Positions 32,901 through 42,319 of a stretch of 64,000 nucleotides of DNA are shown here, piece after piece (within the stretch, counting starts at the first letter, position 1; each line of letters begins with the position of its first letter). Source of the stretch: Methylotenera_A sp044228245. Its GTDB lineage: Bacteria; Pseudomonadota; Gammaproteobacteria; Burkholderiales; Methylophilaceae. Below the pieces are notes generated by a model that saw only the letters and a list, made by a program, of their open reading frames with translations, was not told the origin of the DNA and made no database searches. Location of the stretch: contig JBGAVG010000004.1 in NCBI GenBank assembly GCA_044228245.1, positions 62,001-126,000 on the forward strand, in the 5' to 3' direction. The position numbers were made by a program, and so were the translations under genes.

Positions 32901-34715
32901 ATGAAGCAATCGCATATAGAAGTGACTGAACGTATTATTGAAGTAAGTCGTCCAACCCGTACTGCTTATCTGCAACGCCTGGATGAAATAGCAAACCGGC
33001 AAAGAGGCGCAGATCGCTTAGGCTGTGCGAATGTGGCGCATGCGTTTGCTGCCATGCCTTCCAATGACAAATTGCGCGTGGTCGTAGAAAAAGCACCAAA
33101 TATTGGCATTGTGACGGCGTATAACGAGATGCTTTCCGCGCATCAGCCGTATGTGAACTACCCCGACATTATCCGTGATGAAGCGCACAAACACGGTGCA
33201 ACCGTCCAGGTGGCCGGCGGTGTGCCTGCCATGTGTGATGGCATTACGCAGGGCGAGCCTGGCATGGAGCTGTCACTGTTCAGTCGGGACACGATTGCGA
33301 TGAGCACGGCGGTTGCCCTCTCACACGATGTATTTGATGCCGCGCTGCTTCTGGGCGTATGCGATAAAATCGTGCCAGGTCTTTTGATTGGTGCTTTGCA
33401 ATTTGGACATTTGCCTTGCGTGTTCGTACCGGCCGGGCCAATGAGTACAGGCATTGATAACACCACAAAATCCAAAGTGCGTGAAAAATATGCCCAGGGG
33501 CTGGTTGGACGCGAAGAATTATTGGCTTCGGAATCAGCGGCTTATCACGGCGCAGGCACTTGTACCTTTTACGGCACGGCAAACAGTAACCAGATGTTGC
33601 TGGAAGCCATGGGGCTGCATGTACCGGGCGCTGCGTTTGTGCATCCGCATGACGGCTTGCGTGAATTGCTGACCCGCGAAGCCGTCAAGATGGTGCTGGA
33701 GAATACCAAGAAGGAACACTATACTCCGATAGGAAAACTGGTCGACGAGCATGTGATTGTGAACGCGATGGTGGCTTTGCTGGCGACAGGCGGTTCAACT
33801 AATCATCTCATCCATTGGGTAGCCATTGCACGCGCGGCGGGTATCATCATTGACTGGACAGACTTCTATCATCTTGCCAAAACTACCCCGCTATTGGCGA
33901 GCGTGTATCCAAACGGCAAGGCTGACGTGAACGAGTTCCAGGCGGCGGGCGGCCCGGCCTTCGTGATTCGCGAGCTGATTGACGCAGGTTATATGTACCC
34001 GGATGTGTTCACCGTGGCTTATGGCGGTTTGCGCGACTACGGCAAATTGCCAGTCAAAGAGGATGGCAAACTGGTATGGAAAGATTTGCCCAAGGAAAGC
34101 AGCGATGAAACCATCGTGCGGACTGCTGCGTTCCCGTTCAGTGAGTCCGGCGGTTTGCGCCTGCTTAAAGGTAATTTAGGCCGTAGCGTGATTAAGATTT
34201 CGGCCGTGCCTGAAGACCGCCATATTATCGAAGCGCCTGCGATTGTGTTTGACGCACAGGAAGAATTATTGGCCGCATTCGATCGTGGCGAGTTAGAACG
34301 CGACTTTGTGGCCGTGGTGCGTTTCCAGGGGCCTAAAGCCAATGGTATGCCAGAGTTGCATAAACTGACTCCGCCCTTGGCTGTGTTGCAAAACAAAGGA
34401 TTTAGAGTCGCGATTGTGACGGATGGCCGCATGAGTGGCGCATCGGGCAAGATTCCAGCCGCGATTCATCTTAGCCCAGAGGCTTCTGCAGGTGGGCCGT
34501 TAGCCAAAGTGCGCACGGGAGATATTATTCGTCTGAATGCAACTGTCGGTATGGTCAACGTGCTTGTGGACGAAGATGTGTGGGCTGAGCGCGAGGTTGA
34601 AGAGCTTTCAGATGTCAAACGCCATAGCAATGCGCATGGCTTCGGCCGGGAATTATTTGGCGGGATGCGTAAGAATGTATTATCGGCCGAAGAAGGCGCA
34701 GTCACATGGCTATAA
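32901..34715 (+). CDS. edd: 6-Phosphogluconate dehydratase (Entner-Doudoroff)
   Basis: A 604-residue IlvD/Edd enzyme converting 6-phosphogluconate to KDPG. It has the cluster-binding cysteines (VPAMCDGITQGEPGMELS, GVCDKIVPG, GTCTFYGTANSNQM) and a C-terminal TDGRMSGASGKIPAAIH. Length matches Edd (603) rather than dihydroxyacid dehydratase. A TAGTT-CGTT-AACTA palindrome lies about 20 bp before the start and could be an operator. Eda follows 181 bp downstream. Confidence 0.97.
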   Translation: MKQSHIEVTERIIEVSRPTRTAYLQRLDEIANRQRGADRLGCANVAHAFAAMPSNDKLRVVVEKAPNIGIVTAYNEMLSAHQPYVNYPDIIRDEAHKHGATVQVAGGVPAMCDGITQGEPGMELSLFSRDTIAMSTAVALSHDVFDAALLLGVCDKIVPGLLIGALQFGHLPCVFVPAGPMSTGIDNTTKSKVREKYAQGLVGREELLASESAAYHGAGTCTFYGTANSNQMLLEAMGLHVPGAAFVHPHDGLRELLTREAVKMVLENTKKEHYTPIGKLVDEHVIVNAMVALLATGGSTNHLIHWVAIARAAGIIIDWTDFYHLAKTTPLLASVYPNGKADVNEFQAAGGPAFVIRELIDAGYMYPDVFTVAYGGLRDYGKLPVKEDGKLVWKDLPKESSDETIVRTAAFPFSESGGLRLLKGNLGRSVIKISAVPEDRHIIEAPAIVFDAQEELLAAFDRGELERDFVAVVRFQGPKANGMPELHKLTPPLAVLQNKGFRVAIVTDGRMSGASGKIPAAIHLSPEASAGGPLAKVRTGDIIRLNATVGMVNVLVDEDVWAEREVEELSDVKRHSNAHGFGRELFGGMRKNVLSAEEGAVTWL

Positions 34716-34726
34716 CCGTTTGAAAA

Positions 34727-34830
34727 TATAATTTATGCGGCGTTACTTTCGCTTGCCGTACTAATCGTACTGTCTGCACTCAAGTGCCTTGCCTAAATTA
34801 ATTTTGAAACGGTCCGACTTTCAAAAGCTT
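34727..34830 (+). other. Structured non-coding stretch between edd and eda
   Basis: A TATAAT (34727-34732) is followed by a GC-richer segment with two small palindromes, GTAC-taatc-GTAC (34758-34770) and GCACT-CA-AGTGC (34776-34787). There is no reading frame and eda starts 66 bases later. It could be a promoter with a long eda leader, a small RNA or a dispersed repeat. I recall similar cttgccgtac... phrases in other betaproteobacterial intergenic regions but cannot verify that here. Confidence 0.3.
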
Positions 34831-34896
34831 AGAACATGGAATTTCTGCTCAGGTAGGAATCCAAATAAATTAGATTAACATCATAGGTAGAAAAAA

Positions 34897-35523
34897 ATGA
34901 GTACACTAGATTTAGCCAATCATGGCCCAGTCATTCCAGTTATCGTGATTAACAAAGTAGAGGATGCCGTGCCAATGGCAGAGGCATTGCTTGAAGGCGG
35001 TATCAAGGTGCTTGAGGTGACGTTGCGCTCATCATGCGCTTTGCAAGCCATGGAGCAGATTGCAAAACACGTGCCTGATGCAATCATGGGGTCGGGTACG
35101 GTGCGTAACTTGAAAGACGCGCAGGCCTCCAAAGACGTGGGTTGCAAGTTTGCAGTAAGCCCGGGTTATACCAGCGAGCTAGGTCAGTTTGCACGCAAAA
35201 TCGGATTGCCATTATTGCCGGGCGTTTCCACCGGTTCTGAAATCATGACGGCGAATGCCGATGACTATTATTTCTTAAAGCTTTTCCCAGCAGTGGCGGT
35301 GGGTGGCATTAACCTGCTGAAAGGCTTTGCAGGCCCATTTGGCGATGTGAAATTCTGCCCGACTGGTGGCGTCACAGTGGAGAGTGCCCCACAATTTCTG
35401 GCTTTGCCAAACGTGGTGGTATGCGGCGGCACATGGCTCACGCCAGCCGACGCAGTTGCGCGCAAAGATTGGGCGCATATTACCAAGCTGGCCAAAGAGG
35501 CGAGCAGCATTAAAGCTGCCTAG
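34897..35523 (+). CDS. eda: KDPG / KHG aldolase
   Basis: A 208-residue class I aldolase cleaving KDPG to pyruvate and glyceraldehyde 3-phosphate. It shows the active-site Glu region EVTLRSSCALQAM, the GSGTVRN segment and the Schiff-base lysine stretch DYYFLKLFPAVAVGG. It completes the Entner-Doudoroff pair with edd and is followed by a strong terminator. Confidence 0.97.
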   Translation: MSTLDLANHGPVIPVIVINKVEDAVPMAEALLEGGIKVLEVTLRSSCALQAMEQIAKHVPDAIMGSGTVRNLKDAQASKDVGCKFAVSPGYTSELGQFARKIGLPLLPGVSTGSEIMTANADDYYFLKLFPAVAVGGINLLKGFAGPFGDVKFCPTGGVTVESAPQFLALPNVVVCGGTWLTPADAVARKDWAHITKLAKEASSIKAA

Positions 35524-35542
35524 ATTGGCATGCGGTATAATT

Positions 35543-35568
35543 AAGGGCTGTATTTGCAGCCCTTTTTT
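35543..35568 (+). terminator. Rho-independent terminator of edd-eda
   Basis: Arms AAGGGCTG (35543-35550) and CAGCCCTT (35557-35564) surround a six-base loop and are followed by a T-run (to 35568). It also shows that the next gene cannot start at the upstream TTG at 35554, which lies inside the hairpin. Confidence 0.9.
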
Positions 35569-35580
35569 AATGGAACCTAC

Positions 35581-36240
35581 TTGTTGGATATTAGACAATA
35601 TAAAACAATCGTGTTTGATTGCGACGGCGTGGTTTTGAACAGTAACAAAACCAAGGTGAATGCCTATTTTGAGGTGGCTAAACGCAACGGGGGCACTGAT
35701 GCGCAAGCGCAGGCGCTGGTGGCTCATCATGTGGCAAAAGGCAGTTTTCCACGCAATGGAAAAATCGAATATTACCTCAAAGAAATAGTCAAACAGTCCG
35801 TGACAGCAGAAACAATGCAGCGTTACATGGATACTTTTGAGGATATTCTGGATAAAACACTGATGGAATGTGAGGTGGCACCTGGCCTACAGGAATTGAA
35901 AGCGGCAACGCCGCAAGCCAGATGGATGCTGCTTTCTGGAGGAGACCAAAAAGAGTTACGGAGAATTTTTGCCCGCCGCAATTTGGCACCAATGTTTGAG
36001 GCTGGAATTTTTGGCGGACCCGATCAAAAAGAAGAGGTGCTGGCGCGTGAAAAATCCAACGGCAATATACAGTTCCCTGCTTTGTTTTTAGGTGATAGCA
36101 AATATGATCATCAAGCTGCCACTAATGCGGGCTTGGATTTTGTTTTTTTAAGCGAATGGACAGAAGTAGCTGATTGGCAAGCCTATTGTACTGAAAATAA
36201 CATCATCGAACTTCATAATATTTCTCAATTACTTAGCTAA
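35581..36240 (+). CDS. HAD-superfamily phosphatase
   Basis: A protein of about 219 residues with HAD motif I DCDGVVLNSN, motif II MLLSGGDQKELR and motif IV LFLGDSKYDHQAA, close to phosphoglycolate-phosphatase-like members. The frame is open from TTG 35554, but that codon lies in the eda terminator. TTG 35581, with GGA six bases before it, is the better start, and TTG 35584 is equally possible. Substrate unknown; a sugar phosphate or polyprenyl-linked intermediate of the following glycosylation genes is conceivable. Confidence 0.82.
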   Translation: MLDIRQYKTIVFDCDGVVLNSNKTKVNAYFEVAKRNGGTDAQAQALVAHHVAKGSFPRNGKIEYYLKEIVKQSVTAETMQRYMDTFEDILDKTLMECEVAPGLQELKAATPQARWMLLSGGDQKELRRIFARRNLAPMFEAGIFGGPDQKEEVLAREKSNGNIQFPALFLGDSKYDHQAATNAGLDFVFLSEWTEVADWQAYCTENNIIELHNISQLLS

Positions 36241-36259
36241 GGCGCCATAAAATAACGAA

Positions 36260-37000
36260 ATGCGAGAAAATACTGACATGCAAATTAATCAAGTCTCCGT
36301 GGTCGTTCCGGTGCGTAATGAAGAAGGCAATGTAGCAAGCCTGATTGGCGAGATTGATGCCGCGCTAAAGCACATTACACATGAAATTATTTATGTGGAT
36401 GACGGCAGTACAGATAACACTTATAGCCATTTGAAATCATTGCAATCGCAATTTACACAGTTGAAAATCGTACGTCATGCGCAAAGCTGTGGCCAAAGCA
36501 CTGCGGTGCGCACAGGCGTAAAAGCCGCCCAATATGCCTGGGTGGCGACTTTGGATGGCGATGGGCAAAATGACCCGGCTGATATACTTAAATTAATGGC
36601 TGCAATAACCGATAGTATTGACCTGGCAGGCGGCAATCGCCGCGCCAGCCGCCGTGATACGTGGATCAAGCGCATCTCATCAGTGATCGCCAACACGGTG
36701 CGTTCCAAGATGCTCAACGATGACACGCCGGATACAGGCTGTGGTTTGAAGTTGTTCAAACGCGAGGCTTTTCTGGATTTACCCTATTTTGATCACATGC
36801 ATCGCTTTTTACCCGCGCTCATCAAGCGTCGTGGCGGCAAAATCGTATCAGTGCCTGTCGCGCATCGAAATCGCGAACATGGCAAATCCAACTATGGCAC
36901 AATCGACCGGCTACTAGTTGGCATTGTCGATTTGTTTGGCGTGGCATGGCTGCAAAGGCGCGCAAAAGTTCCGCAGGTTATAGAAGATAAGGTGGTCTAG
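36260..37000 (+). CDS. GT2 polyprenyl-phosphate glycosyltransferase (ArnC/RgtE/Dpm1-like)
   Basis: A 246-residue GT-A glycosyltransferase with VSVVVPVRNEEGNVASLI, the DDGSTDNT and DGDGQNDP (DxD) motifs and GCGLKLFKREAFLDLPYFDHMHRFLP, typical of enzymes charging undecaprenyl or dolichyl phosphate with a sugar. It lacks the two C-terminal membrane helices of ArnC. It lies directly before a LAB_N protein and a GT39 transferase, as for the rhizobial polyprenyl-phosphate-galacturonate system. Start either 36260 or 36278; neither has a clear ribosome-binding site. Confidence 0.88.
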   Translation: MRENTDMQINQVSVVVPVRNEEGNVASLIGEIDAALKHITHEIIYVDDGSTDNTYSHLKSLQSQFTQLKIVRHAQSCGQSTAVRTGVKAAQYAWVATLDGDGQNDPADILKLMAAITDSIDLAGGNRRASRRDTWIKRISSVIANTVRSKMLNDDTPDTGCGLKLFKREAFLDLPYFDHMHRFLPALIKRRGGKIVSVPVAHRNREHGKSNYGTIDRLLVGIVDLFGVAWLQRRAKVPQVIEDKVV

Positions 37001-37002
37001 TC

Positions 37003-37347
37003 ATGCAAATTGTAAATGACGGCATCGGCACGTATTTTTCGCATATTATCAATGCGCTTAACAATTATATTATAGGTATGCCGACTACAGAATTGATTTG
37101 GCTGACGATAGGTTTGCTGGGGCAGTGTCTGTTCATGATGCGTTTTATCGTGCAGTGGATTCACAGCGAACGGCATCAGCAAAGTATTATTCCTGTCAGT
37201 TTTTGGTACTTGAGTCTGCTCGGTGGGCTGATTGTACTGGCTTATGGCTTGCACAAGGTAGACCCGGTAATTATTTTAGGCCAATTGCCTGGCACTATTG
37301 TTTATTCCAGAAACTTGGTTTTAATCCACCGTAATAATAATAAATAA
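37003..37347 (+). CDS. LAB_N (lipid A biosynthesis N-terminal) domain membrane protein
   Basis: A 114-residue protein with about three transmembrane helices and the LAB_N core LIWLTIGLLGQCLFMMRFIVQWIHSERHQQSIIPVSFWYLSLLGG. Proteins of this type regularly accompany a GT2 polyprenyl-phosphate glycosyltransferase and are thought to help present or flip the lipid-linked sugar. It starts 2 bp after the GT2 stop, indicating tight coupling. Confidence 0.9.
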   Translation: MQIVNDGIGTYFSHIINALNNYIIGMPTTELIWLTIGLLGQCLFMMRFIVQWIHSERHQQSIIPVSFWYLSLLGGLIVLAYGLHKVDPVIILGQLPGTIVYSRNLVLIHRNNNK

Positions 37348-37377
37348 ATAAATCAAATCAAAATTGAGTGATTAAAC

Positions 37378-38826
37378 GTGTTTCGCGATTTTAATAAAGC
37401 CTATTCATTGTTATTATGGGCGACCGTCATTATCGCGAGTGTCGTGTTTTTTTGGGGCTTGGGCAGCATTGAATTGATGTCGCTTAATGAGGGGCGACGC
37501 GCGCTGGCCATAAAAGAAATGGTATCAAGCGGCGACTGGCTGCTTCCCCATCTTAATGGCGAATTATATTTAACCAAACCCCCTTTACTATATTGGATAT
37601 CCTCAGCTTTCGCCCTGGTTTTAGGTGGGGTAAGTGAATGGACATTACGACTGCCGTCCGCATTCGCTGCGGCTGCCGTTCTGGCCATGGTGTATCGTTA
37701 TACCTTGAAGCAATCGGGCCAGTGGGCAGCGTTGTTTTCCGTGCAATTGCTGGTAGCCAACCTTGGTTTTGCCATGCTGGGGCGCCGGGCCGAGATCGAA
37801 ATGCTGTTGACGGCGCTTTGCGTGGGGTCGCTTCTATCCGCATTAAAGTATATACAAGACGCATCCGATCAGCTCCCAGCCAATAAAAACTGGATCTATC
37901 TTAGCTATTTTCTTTTAGCGCTGGCGCTCATGACCAAAGGGCCTTTGGTGCTGCTTTTTGTGACTTTGCCACTAATAATCGCCGCAATTTATAGTAAAAA
38001 TCCGCAGATCAAGGCAGTGCTGCTCAGTTGGCAGGGCTGGCTGATTTTTTTTGCTGTCGGTTTGGCCTGGTATATCTCAGTGACATGGAAGCTGGGTTTT
38101 GATATTTGGGGTGAGGTTATCCGGCGAGACATGATGGAGAAGATGCAAGGCGGCGAAAGCTCTGCCAAGCCTTTGCTGAGTTATTTAGGCTGGATTGCGG
38201 TTGATTCCATGTTGTTGATCGGGCTGTTTTTTGTCCGCACCAAAGATTTTTATAAGAACCAAATTAAACAGCCGCATCAGCTTGTCTTGGTGTTATCAAT
38301 CATTCTTCCGCTGCTCGTATTTTCTCTATTTAGTAATAAACATGCCAAGTATTTATTACCAATTTATCCTTTGATTGCCATTTTGTTGGCAATGAAGCTG
38401 GCCAGCATTTTCGATGGGGCAAAACAGAATGTCAGGAAAATAATGATTATTTTTGGTGTATTGTTGCCTTTTGGCATTGCCGTTTTTTATGTATTTTTGG
38501 AGCCGAAAATATTCGCTTATCGTGTGGCCGCTTTTCCAGACTTTGCTGCATGGGCTTCTGAGCATCAGCAAAAAAATCTTTATGCTTACAAAGAAATTGA
38601 TAGCCGTCTGGTTTATTATGCAAACAGGCAGATACAGGTGCTGGACGAAAAAACTTTCAACCAGACCAAAGAGCGTTCCGCGTCTTTTTTGTTACTGGTG
38701 AATAGCGATGATCTGAATGGGCTGCAAGCCCAAACGGGCTGTAAAATAAAAGAGTTTAGGCCCTATCTAAAAAAACATAAGAGTTTGCTGGTTTTTGGCT
38801 TTGGTCAGGCTTGTCAGAATAGTTAA
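37378..38826 (+). CDS. GT39 membrane glycosyltransferase (ArnT/Rgt-like)
   Basis: A 482-residue polytopic GT-C enzyme. The first loop SLNEGRRALAIKEMVSSGDWLLPHLNGELYLTKPPLLYW is the ArnT-type acceptor/donor motif. About ten to twelve helices follow, then a soluble C-terminal part from about residue 390. Such enzymes use a polyprenyl-phosphate sugar in the periplasm to modify lipid A or core. With the GT2 and LAB_N genes and UDP-uronate supply downstream, the donor is probably polyprenyl-phosphate galacturonate or glucuronate. The start codon is GTG. Confidence 0.88.
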   Translation: MFRDFNKAYSLLLWATVIIASVVFFWGLGSIELMSLNEGRRALAIKEMVSSGDWLLPHLNGELYLTKPPLLYWISSAFALVLGGVSEWTLRLPSAFAAAAVLAMVYRYTLKQSGQWAALFSVQLLVANLGFAMLGRRAEIEMLLTALCVGSLLSALKYIQDASDQLPANKNWIYLSYFLLALALMTKGPLVLLFVTLPLIIAAIYSKNPQIKAVLLSWQGWLIFFAVGLAWYISVTWKLGFDIWGEVIRRDMMEKMQGGESSAKPLLSYLGWIAVDSMLLIGLFFVRTKDFYKNQIKQPHQLVLVLSIILPLLVFSLFSNKHAKYLLPIYPLIAILLAMKLASIFDGAKQNVRKIMIIFGVLLPFGIAVFYVFLEPKIFAYRVAAFPDFAAWASEHQQKNLYAYKEIDSRLVYYANRQIQVLDEKTFNQTKERSASFLLLVNSDDLNGLQAQTGCKIKEFRPYLKKHKSLLVFGFGQACQNS

Positions 38827-38852
38827 GTGATTGATATGGTAGAGAAAACATA

Positions 38853-40181
38853 ATGAAAATTACTGTGGTAGGTACAGGATACGTTGGTTTAGTGAGCGGC
38901 ACCTGCATGGCTGAAGTAGGCAATGACGTTCTTTGCCTGGATGTCGACCCGGCTAAAATAAAGATATTAGAAGACGGCGACATTCCTATTCATGAACCCG
39001 GGTTATTGGAAATGGTGCGCCGCAATGTAGCTGCAGGACGCTTAAAGTTTACCACCAATGTCCAGCAGGCGGTGGAGTTTGGCGATGTACAGTTTATTGC
39101 GGTCGGCACGCCGCCAGATGAAGATGGATCTGCCGATTTGCAATATGTGGTAGCGGCTGCCAGAAACATCGGTAAATACATGACCAATTATAAAGTGGTT
39201 GTGGATAAATCTACCGTGCCAGTCGGCACGGCGGACAAAGTGAAAGTGGCCATTGCGGAAGAGCTTGCTGCACGTAATGCGAATATCGCATTTAGCGTTG
39301 TGTCTAACCCGGAATTTTTAAAAGAGGGCGCAGCGGTAGATGACTTTATGCGCCCTGACCGTATTGTGATCGGCGCGGAGGATGAGCAGAGTAAAGAAGT
39401 GATGCGTAATCTGTACGCACCGTTTCAGCGGAATCACGAGCGGTTGGTGGTGATGGATGTGCGCTCTGCCGAACTTACCAAATATGCGGCCAATGCCATG
39501 CTGGCAACCCGGATCAGTTTTATGAATGAACTGGCCAATCTGGCGGAAATTTTGGGGGCCGATATCGAATCGGTGCGTAAAGGCATTGGCTCAGACCCGC
39601 GCATCGGTTACGACTTTCTATATTCTGGTTGCGGCTATGGTGGATCGTGCTTTCCTAAAGACGTGAAAGCACTGATTAGCACAGGCAATAATAATGGTTA
39701 TGACCTAAAAGTGCTGAATGCGGTTGAGGCCGCAAACGATCTGCAAAAACAAGTGCTTACGCAAAAAATTAAAAAACATTTTGGCCAAAATCTTGCAGGC
39801 AGGCATTTTGCCGTGTGGGGACTAGCGTTTAAACCGAACACTGATGACATGCGCGAAGCCACCAGCCGGGTGCTGATTAACGATTTGCTGCAAGCGGGCG
39901 CCACGGTAACTGCTTATGACCCGGTGGCGATGCAGGAAGCAAAGCGCATATTTAATCATGTGCAAGGTTTAACTTTTGCACAATCACCCAGCCAAGCGCT
40001 CAATAATGCCGATGCATTGGTGATTGTGACAGAATGGAAGGAATTCAGGAGCCAGGATTTTTCTCAAATTAAACAAAAACTTAAGGCGAATATTATTTTT
40101 GATGGCAGAAACATGTATGACCCGAAAACGATAAAAAATGCCGGCATCGAATATCATCCAATTGGTCGTTTAATAAAATAA
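38853..40181 (+). CDS. ugd: UDP-glucose 6-dehydrogenase
   Basis: A 442-residue NAD-dependent enzyme oxidising UDP-glucose to UDP-glucuronate. The Rossmann motif VVGTGYVGLVSG, the substrate segment NPEFLKEGAAVDDFMRPDRIV and the catalytic Cys in GCGYGGSCFPKDVKAL are intact. The next gene encodes an epimerase that uses its product. Confidence 0.97.
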   Translation: MKITVVGTGYVGLVSGTCMAEVGNDVLCLDVDPAKIKILEDGDIPIHEPGLLEMVRRNVAAGRLKFTTNVQQAVEFGDVQFIAVGTPPDEDGSADLQYVVAAARNIGKYMTNYKVVVDKSTVPVGTADKVKVAIAEELAARNANIAFSVVSNPEFLKEGAAVDDFMRPDRIVIGAEDEQSKEVMRNLYAPFQRNHERLVVMDVRSAELTKYAANAMLATRISFMNELANLAEILGADIESVRKGIGSDPRIGYDFLYSGCGYGGSCFPKDVKALISTGNNNGYDLKVLNAVEAANDLQKQVLTQKIKKHFGQNLAGRHFAVWGLAFKPNTDDMREATSRVLINDLLQAGATVTAYDPVAMQEAKRIFNHVQGLTFAQSPSQALNNADALVIVTEWKEFRSQDFSQIKQKLKANIIFDGRNMYDPKTIKNAGIEYHPIGRLIK

Positions 40182-40193
40182 AACCTAGCCAAT

Positions 40194-41183
40194 ATGAAAG
40201 TCTTACTTACAGGCGCAGCGGGTTTTATTGGTTACCATGTGGCCATCAAGCTGCTTGAGCGTGGTGATACAGTAGTCGGTGTCGATAATCTCAATGATTA
40301 TTACGACATACGATTAAAACAGGCCAGATTAAGCTCAATTCAGGCGCATTCTAAGGCGAGCAGCTTCAAGTTCATTAAACTGGATCTGGCCGAGCAGGCC
40401 GCAACCGCAAGGTTATTTGAGGACGAAAAACCAGATAGTATCATTCACTTGGCTGCGCAGGCGGGCGTGCGCTATTCGCTGCAGAATCCGCATGCGTATA
40501 TCAGCAGCAACATCGTTGCATTCACCAATATCCTGGAGGCTAGCAGGGCAATTAAACCGCAGCATCTGGTGTATGCAAGCTCATCCAGCGTATATGGCGG
40601 TAACACTAAGTTGCCGTTTTCCGAAACTGATAATGTCGACCACCCGGTAAGCCTCTACGCAGCTACCAAGAAGGCCAATGAACTTATGGCGCATACCTAT
40701 AGCCATTTATATGGTCTGCCAACGACCGGTCTGCGTTTCTTTACCGTGTATGGCCCATGGGGTAGGCCAGATATGTCGCCGTTTTTGTTTGCCGATGCCA
40801 TTTTGAATAATCGACCAATTAAAGTGTTTAATCACGGCGATATGATGCGTGATTTTACCTATATCGATGACATCGTTGAAGGCGTTGTTCGAGTGCTGGA
40901 CAAACCCGCAACCGCAGCCCTTAATACATCAGCGCCTTATCGCATATTTAACATTGGCAACAATCAACCTGTACAATTACTGGATTTTATTGGTTTGTTA
41001 GAAGATGCGATTGGTATTAAAGCACAAAAAGAATTTCTCCCAATGCAGCCGGGTGACGTTAAGGCGACCTACGCAGATACCAGTGCATTGGATGCGTGGG
41101 TAGGATTTAAGCCCAGCACACCTCTGCAGCAAGGGGTCATGCATTTTGTGGATTGGTATCGTCAGTTTTACAGCGTTCAGTGA
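40194..41183 (+). CDS. UDP-glucuronate 4-epimerase-like SDR
   Basis: A 329-residue extended SDR with GAAGFIGYHVAIKLLERGD, HLAAQAGVRYSLQNPHAYI and the catalytic SLYAATKKANE (YxxxK). The stretches GLRFFTVYGPWGRPDMSPFLF and DFTYIDDIVEG are typical of CapI/LpsL UDP-glucuronate 4-epimerases. With ugd, 12 bp upstream, it would yield UDP-galacturonate. Confidence 0.92.
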   Translation: MKVLLTGAAGFIGYHVAIKLLERGDTVVGVDNLNDYYDIRLKQARLSSIQAHSKASSFKFIKLDLAEQAATARLFEDEKPDSIIHLAAQAGVRYSLQNPHAYISSNIVAFTNILEASRAIKPQHLVYASSSSVYGGNTKLPFSETDNVDHPVSLYAATKKANELMAHTYSHLYGLPTTGLRFFTVYGPWGRPDMSPFLFADAILNNRPIKVFNHGDMMRDFTYIDDIVEGVVRVLDKPATAALNTSAPYRIFNIGNNQPVQLLDFIGLLEDAIGIKAQKEFLPMQPGDVKATYADTSALDAWVGFKPSTPLQQGVMHFVDWYRQFYSVQ

Positions 41184-42292
41184 GAATTGGTTTGCGCGTA
41201 TTACAGATCTGCCATTGCTACTACCCGCCTTTTTTAGATTGCGCAAGGCAATATGCGGCCCTGTTTAAAGACACGCCGTACAAGATCCTGACGGTCTATC
41301 TCACTGGTGAGCCCAATGCCGAGGTGGCGCAAGCGAGCGCATCAGATGAGGTGATTTTTCTAGGTTTCAAAAGCAGTGAGGTAAGCGGCCTAAAGCTAAA
41401 TGCCATTGCCAAAATCAGGCAGATTGTAGCCAAGGAGCAATTTCTGTTTTGTATTGCCCATCGCGCAAAACCCACTTATGTTGCCTTACTGGCTACGGAC
41501 TTGCCCATGATAAGCGTGCATCATAACTATAATGACTTTAGTCGATTCTCGCGCAGAATTCTGGTTAATTTTTATCAACATCGATTGTTGATGTTAGGTG
41601 TTTCTGATTCGGTTCGCGACGACATGCGCCGCGACCTTAAAAACTGGGATCCTGAACGCATCCTAACACTTTACAATCGCATTGATGTGCCGGCTACACA
41701 AGCACAGTTTTTACCCAGACAGGCAGCCCGGAGACATTTAGGCTTACCTCAAAATGCTTGGGTAATCGGCAATGTGGGCAGATTGCATCACGATAAGGAT
41801 CAGGCAACTTTAATTCGTGGTTTTGCAAAGGCGTTGCCACAGTTGCCGGAAAATAGTTTGCTGGTCATCATCGGCTCTGGCCCATTAGAACAAGATTTAA
41901 AGCGACTGGCAGAAAGCCTAAACATAGGTGGGAAAGTTGTTTTTACAGGTCAAGTGCCTGATGCGAAACAATACTTTAAGGCGCTCGATATGTTTGCGCT
42001 CACCTCAGACCGCGAACCGTTTGGCATGGTGCTGCTAGAAGCCATGGCAGCAGAGCTGCCGCTTATTTGTAGCGACTGTGGCGGCGGAACTGAAGTAGTA
42101 CGAGGAATCGGTGAGTTGTTTGCGTTTGGGGATGCTGATGCGCTAAGTATTAGATTGGTTGAATTGCACCAGAAAAAAGATCATAGCCTTACTGCAAATG
42201 CGCTTCAAAAATTGCATGATGCTTTTTCTGATGAAGCAGCACGGAAGCATTTTTGGTCGCTATCTTTTGTGAATAGCATGATATCCAAATAA
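41180..42292 (+). CDS. GT4 glycosyltransferase
   Basis: A protein of about 370 residues. The N-terminus reads RVLQICHCYYPPFLDC; WVIGNVGRLHHDKDQATLIRGF and TSDREPFGMVLLEAMAAELPLICSD (EX7E) mark a GT4 fold. The frame is open upstream to 41153. GTG 41180 overlaps the epimerase TGA by three bases and is chosen as a coupled start; TTG 41192 is also possible. Acceptor and donor are unknown, but LPS outer core or capsule is likely from context. Confidence 0.88.
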   Translation: MRIGLRVLQICHCYYPPFLDCARQYAALFKDTPYKILTVYLTGEPNAEVAQASASDEVIFLGFKSSEVSGLKLNAIAKIRQIVAKEQFLFCIAHRAKPTYVALLATDLPMISVHHNYNDFSRFSRRILVNFYQHRLLMLGVSDSVRDDMRRDLKNWDPERILTLYNRIDVPATQAQFLPRQAARRHLGLPQNAWVIGNVGRLHHDKDQATLIRGFAKALPQLPENSLLVIIGSGPLEQDLKRLAESLNIGGKVVFTGQVPDAKQYFKALDMFALTSDREPFGMVLLEAMAAELPLICSDCGGGTEVVRGIGELFAFGDADALSIRLVELHQKKDHSLTANALQKLHDAFSDEAARKHFWSLSFVNSMISK

Positions 42293-42319
42293 AATTCTGA
42301 TGAAGCGTTAAGATAAGCC

